From Desmodesmus armatus (lineage: Eukaryota; Chlorophyta; Chlorophyceae; Sphaeropleales; Scenedesmaceae), in NCBI GenBank assembly GCA_007449985.2, contig VIIQ02000186.1, positions 62,001-126,000 on the forward strand: a stretch of DNA of 64,000 nt. The letters run 5' to 3'. Position numbers and translations under genes: made by a program. Below are positions 59,674 to 64,000 of this stretch, in pieces. Under the pieces are notes generated by a model that searched no databases, was not told the origin of the DNA, and was given only the letters and a program-made list of their open reading frames with translations. Numbering within the stretch: the stretch's first letter is position 1; every line of letters starts with the position of its first letter.

Positions 59674-61471
59674 ATGCAGCCGCGTCACGGGCGCACTGCT
59701 TTCCTGCTGCTCATCATGAGCTTCCTTGCATGCAGCTGCGCAGCAGGCACAGCAGCAGACCAACATGTGTCAACCATGCGACTATTTGCAGAACAGGAAT
59801 TTTCTTGGAGCAGTGTGTCAGCCAACAAGCACCGCAACATCCTGCAGAGCACCTGCAAACCTGGCACAGTGTGTGTGCCAACAGCCACCAACGCTGACCG
59901 CTGCTTTGTCTACACCTGTTCCAGCACCAAAAAGTGCACAGTCAAGACCAGCAATCCTGTCAGCTGCCCAGCTGATGGCATGTGTAAGACTGGCACATGC
60001 AGCCCAGGCTCTGGTTGCGTGCTGCTGGCCACGGGCACAAGCTGCACCAAGCGCCCCTTGCGTGCGTCACACATGCAGCAGCACAGGGACGTGTGCTGCT
60101 GTGAGAAACAGCTTCCTTCCTGCTGGAACATCCTGTCTGGATGGCCATGGCACATGCAACACCAAAGGGGTATGCGCCCTTCTTGGTGAGTCGCCGCCAG
60201 CAGCCTTGCAGCATGCCCAGTTGGTGTGTAGCGGCAGCAGTGACAGCAAGTGTCCATGCTGCCCTAGACAACTGGCGCACAAAGGCTTCTGCAACTTGTA
60301 GTGAGATGGACAGCGCACAGCCCCACAGCAGAGGCATGCAGGCCATGAGTGCTTCTGCTAGGATGCGTTGTGCCACATGATGTGCTACTGAGGCCTCGTA
60401 TTGGGTGCATTGGGCATTGTGCCAGACGCTGTGTGTCATGCTTCAGGTGCCTGGTTAGTCACATCAGCCCCTAGTAAATCTTCCAGACGTTAAGCAAGGG
60501 CTTTGCTGACAATGTTCTGTGAATGTCACTACATGCTGTGTCATGTTCGTTGCCATCATGCGTTTCAGGCGCCAACTGCACCTCAAGCCCAACCGCTGGT
60601 AGCATCACCAACGCAGCAACTGTCACATGCCCAGCTGGGTCAGGTCCTGCATCCTATTGGCACAGCACCAGTTGCACTCTCACCTGCCAAACTGGCTACA
60701 GCGCCTCAGGCGATGTTGTGTGCAACGATGGCGCTTGGTCAGCACCAACATGCACAGGTGCGCAATGAGGATGAGTGCTACATGCGCAAGCAATGTACAT
60801 CCTAGATGGTTGGTGTGTAGTGTTGATGGCCAGATGGGTCTCTCTCATCCCACATCCGGCAGGGGATGTTGTGCTGTGTTGACACTTTTGTGCAAGCGTC
60901 ATGGGCTGTATGATCTTGTGCTTCATGCACCGCACCTTGTACACGGCAATATTGCACTCACTGCATGTGGCTGTTGTGATTGTCTGCATCGGCAGCAAAT
61001 GGCTGCAACACGCCCACAGCAACAGCGCCAGCACAGCTTGGCACATGCACCGGGACTGCTCCCTTTGCAGTGGGTGCTACATGCGGCTTCAGCTGCGCAT
61101 CTGGCCACTCTGCCAGTGCCAGCGAGCTGGTGTGCGGTCCGACCGGGCAGTGGTCAACACCTACCTGCACCCCCAACACCTGCAGTGCGCCCATTGCAAC
61201 AGCGCCCGCACAGCTGGGCGCATGCACTGGGACTGCTCCCTTTGCAGTGGGTGCTACATGCGGCTTCAGCTGCGCATCTGGCCACACTGCTAATGCCCGT
61301 GAGCTGGTGTGCAGTCCGACCGGGCAGTGGTCAACACCTACCTGCACCCCAAACACCTGCAGTGCGCCCACAGCAAACGCGCCAGCACAGCTTGGCACAT
61401 GCACTGGGACAGCGCCCTTTGCAGTGGGTGCCACATGCGGCTTCAGCTGCGCATCTGGCCACACTCACTAG
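59674..61471 (+). CDS. Secreted cysteine-rich protein with sushi/CCP-like repeats (one apparent frameshift)
   Basis: Starts at ATG 59674 with a signal peptide (FLLLIMSFLACSCAAG). Exon 1 runs to 60185 (G|GTGAGT donor) and encodes cysteine-rich segments (YTCSSTKKCTVK, CPADGMCKTGTCSPGSGC). Near 60047 the coding frame moves by one base; the new frame stays cysteine-rich (HTCSSTGTCAAV, CLDGHGTCNTKGVC) to the donor. Exon 2 (60569-60757) encodes one sushi-like module (TGYSASGDVVCNDGAWSAP). Exon 3 (60996-61471) encodes 2.6 near-identical modules of 59 residues (177 bp) with CGFSCASGH and VCGPTGQWSTPTC. Phases are 1 throughout, the usual CCP exon phase. The last module stops after ASGHTH. Likely extracellular adhesion or matrix; the ligand is unknown. 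Confidence 0.7.
61004..61463 (+). repeat. 177-bp tandem repeat (CCP modules), 2.6 copies
   Basis: Units start at 61004, 61181 and 61358. They are nearly identical at the DNA level, including synonymous positions, which indicates recent duplication or conversion. Confidence 0.9.
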
Positions 61472-61630
61472 GCCGGCAGCCCCCTTATCCGGTCAAGCCC
61501 CACCCTTCACCCCTCGTCCACCTGGGTGTCAAGGGTGCGGTCAAGGGGGATGCTAAGCCCTTCACCCTCCTACCCTTGACGGGTGAAGGGGGTAACCTTA
61601 GTGTGAAGTCCCCCCCCTTCACCCCCTAGG
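61468..61630. other. C-rich insertion-like segment with hairpin, bounded by CTAGG
   Basis: Abrupt end of the third CCP repeat. CTAGG is present at 61468-61472 and 61626-61630. Inside is an inverted repeat CCCTTCACCC (61558-61567) and GGGTGAAGGG (61581-61590) and several related CCCTTCACCCC copies. It may be a small non-coding insertion. Confidence 0.4.
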
Positions 61631-64000
61631 ATGAGCCCCACGAGCCCCTGCGCTGGTTATGAGCTGCTCACACGCCTTTCAATGGCTTGAGATGACCATT
61701 TGGAGCAGCAGAGAAGCACCACATGCGATACCAGCCCTGTTGGGGGAGGTAAAGGCAAAGCATACGTCAGCTATGGTTGTGGGAACGTCACTGTCGCATG
61801 AGTCGCCTGAGAAAAGCTACAAACTGCTTGCAGAAAACGTTGTGTGCGACACCGTGTTGGGGTAAGCCGAAAGTGATATCGCACACATGGCGCGGTTCAC
61901 CTTCCAAGCGGTATACTGAATCATGACCAGGCCACCATACGGCTACAACACTTACAGTAAGTACCAAAAGTCTATGTGTTGTCTCTGTGTCCCAGTCAGT
62001 CGATGCTGGGGAAGCAGCAGAGCAACATCGAATTCAATCAGACTTCACCAGAAGCTGTAGGCCTACACCGACGCCCACTCACACTGTTTATCCGTTTTAG
62101 GAGTCTCTTGGATCCATAACAAGCAGTCAACAGCACCCCACGTGCCTCTACAAGCGCATGCTTCTGCTGAGCAGCAGCATGCCTGCAACAAAGCCAGCAG
62201 CACCCCAGGCCCTGCAATCCTCTCTAGCGTGCTCACAGTCATGGATGCATCCTGAAAGCCGCGGACGTGGAGACAAAGGACGGTGCCAGCAGAAGACCCA
62301 GCAGAGAATACCATAGGTCCCCACCCCTGCATGCTTCACAGCGGTGGCAACGGAGGCCCTAGCAACTTTGGGCCATATGATCAACGTCGGGGAGAGCCTG
62401 AGCACCAATAGGAGCAACAATTCCGGCAGAAATGCACCTGGTGAGGCAACAGCAGCACCAGCAGCGGATGTGCATGTTGGACGCGGAGCACGACTTGCAG
62501 CAGCACCAGCTACAGCAGCACCACCAGAAAGTGTAGGCATGTAAAGCATGCTATTTGCGACGCCAGCATGCACAACCTAGACCACTGCAGCTGTGTTGTT
62601 GTTGTGCTTCTCTGCTAGATGCAGCCCAAGACGTGGCCTGTTTTGTGGCTCAAGACACACCCTGTGCTTTGCTCGCAGAGCTGATGACTCAAGCCCAAAG
62701 TGTGGAAGTCCGCAACACCTCTGACTGCAAGGCTGAGGCAAGGGCTGTCATGACACGAGACAAGGCAGTACACTGAGACATATAACGCGCATTACTACAA
62801 GAGCAATCCTCGGGCATGCCACAGGCATGCTGCCAGAGACATGGAGACATGGCAAGGACAGCAGCATGAAAGGTAGGCAGATATCCCTGCTTTGGGGGAC
62901 AATTTTTCAAGGAAAACAGTCTGCATACCCAGCACGCAGGCGGGATAGGCAGACATGCATGTGCGTTCAACAGGCATGCTCAGCAGAAGTACGATGGCCA
63001 GCCAAGAGCCAGCAGTGCGTGTGATCGTCAAACATGCATTTCATCTTGGGCATTGACAGTCGGGGCTGACATGCAATAAACAGGGCCAGGACTGATACGT
63101 GCTGTTGCAATTTCTGCACACATCACTTATGTAGTCGTCAGGTGTGATGCTCAGAGACATTCATGCCTACTGCTGCCGTGCAGGATGCTGGCAAGCTGCT
63201 ATGTCAAGCACCTGAGATCGTATCTTAGGAAAAGGTGCAGACACATCCAACTTTCAGCAGGCTGAGTCACATGCTACAAGTGTGTGACCAGCGACAACAA
63301 TTCACGGACCTATTGCGTCATTGCATGGCTAAGTGTTGCTGCTGGGTGCCCGCACCAGCACGGCATGCATGTCCTCACATGGGTGGATGTGTGGGGTTAA
63401 GATAGGGGTGTGTGGTCAGGTGGCTGTGGTGGGGGCAACTTTGTTAGCATTGGCATGTTGCTGCATCAGCGAAGTGTGGTTAGCACTGTACATACCATGC
63501 TGTGCACTGTCAAGACGCCGCATGTTGTGCATCACCAAGCAGGGTAAACCGCGAGTATGTGGTGGTGGCGGTGGTGGTGTAGGGGGGTTCCCTTCTGTGC
63601 TTAGCACACATGTCCCAGCGACAGCTGGGGCGAGATTTGTTGTGCGCTGCTGCTGCTGCTGCTGCTATCAGATGGACTGCAACCTTATGCGCCAGCTTGC
63701 ACCCCGGCCAGCAGACAGATTTTACTGGAGGCTTGTTGTTGTGTTTGCTATCTATCACCCCTGCTTACTGTCATCAGATCTGACATCTCCACCTTTCCGC
63801 CCTTGTGTATGGCGGAGGGTATGGTGCTGCATGGCATGGCATTGGTGCATGCTTGTCACCATGAAATCATGTGTCGGTAGCTGTGCTCATGCTTGTTGGC
63901 ATGGCATGTGGCATTGGCAACTATGAACCACCCGTGCAGATATGCAGAGCATATATGCGTGAGTATTCTTTCAGCACTGTTCATGCATCATGCATGATGC
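61631..64000. other. No supported gene to the window end
   Basis: ORFs are short and lack motifs. A glutamine-rich stretch near 62340-62541 reads like decayed coding sequence, with a stop and a frame change (see findings). A CTG run lies at 63646-63667. Confidence 0.35.

Noticed and set aside
63333..63926. 197-codon plus-strand ORF near the window end
   Set aside because: No recognisable motif, irregular composition and only one open frame; likely chance.

Overview
The window looks like nuclear DNA of a green alga (Chlorophyta, probably Chlorophyceae). The genes are split by short GT-AG introns. The proteins are rich in alanine, glycine and cysteine. There are long CA repeats, a chromodomain-bearing Ty3/gypsy retrotransposon and LINE fragments, and nothing bacterial, plasmid or organellar. 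The lineage call is an inference. The F-box/LRR family reminds me of Scenedesmaceae-type genomes, but I could not check that.

Layout. 1-621 is the 3' end of an unidentified plus-strand gene. 622-4011 has no gene I can support; from about 1.4 kb onward it is strikingly A+C-rich on the plus strand. 4012-24776 is a 20.8-kb retroelement complex: an antisense chromovirus pol fragment; two copies of a ~1.38-kb module (a mini LTR-gag element plus a small TRIM-like element); three 5'-truncated LINE copies inserted in the second module; and two nearly identical full-length chromoviruses that share a middle LTR (LTR-gag-pol-LTR-gag-pol-LTR).

25-54.5 kb is a minus-strand cluster of six F-box-like/LRR genes. 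Each has one long exon beginning just after a splice acceptor, and most have a separate short terminal exon encoding a conserved DEPVWRQ-type tail. Two copies look intact (48.5-50.3 kb and 52.3-54.4 kb). The other four carry a stop codon, a frameshift, a lost start codon or a lost terminal exon. An orphan terminal exon lies at 47.5 kb. An unrelated minus-strand gene of at least seven exons (41.4-45.3 kb) sits inside the cluster; I do not recognise its product.

56.8-58.9 kb holds a four-exon plus-strand gene for a secreted or membrane-anchored protein with Cys/His motifs that could belong to a papain-like (NlpC/P60-type) hydrolase. 59.7-61.5 kb holds a secreted cysteine-rich protein ending in sushi/CCP-like repeats; it has one apparent frameshift and stops inside its last repeat. 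From 61.5 kb to the end I support no gene.

The most unusual material is the retroelement complex. The TRIM-like element and the chromovirus carry the same 12-nt primer-binding site two bases inside their LTRs, which suggests that the small element uses the same primer tRNA and possibly the chromovirus machinery. The TRIM also carries a tRNA-like A-box/B-box segment directly behind that site.
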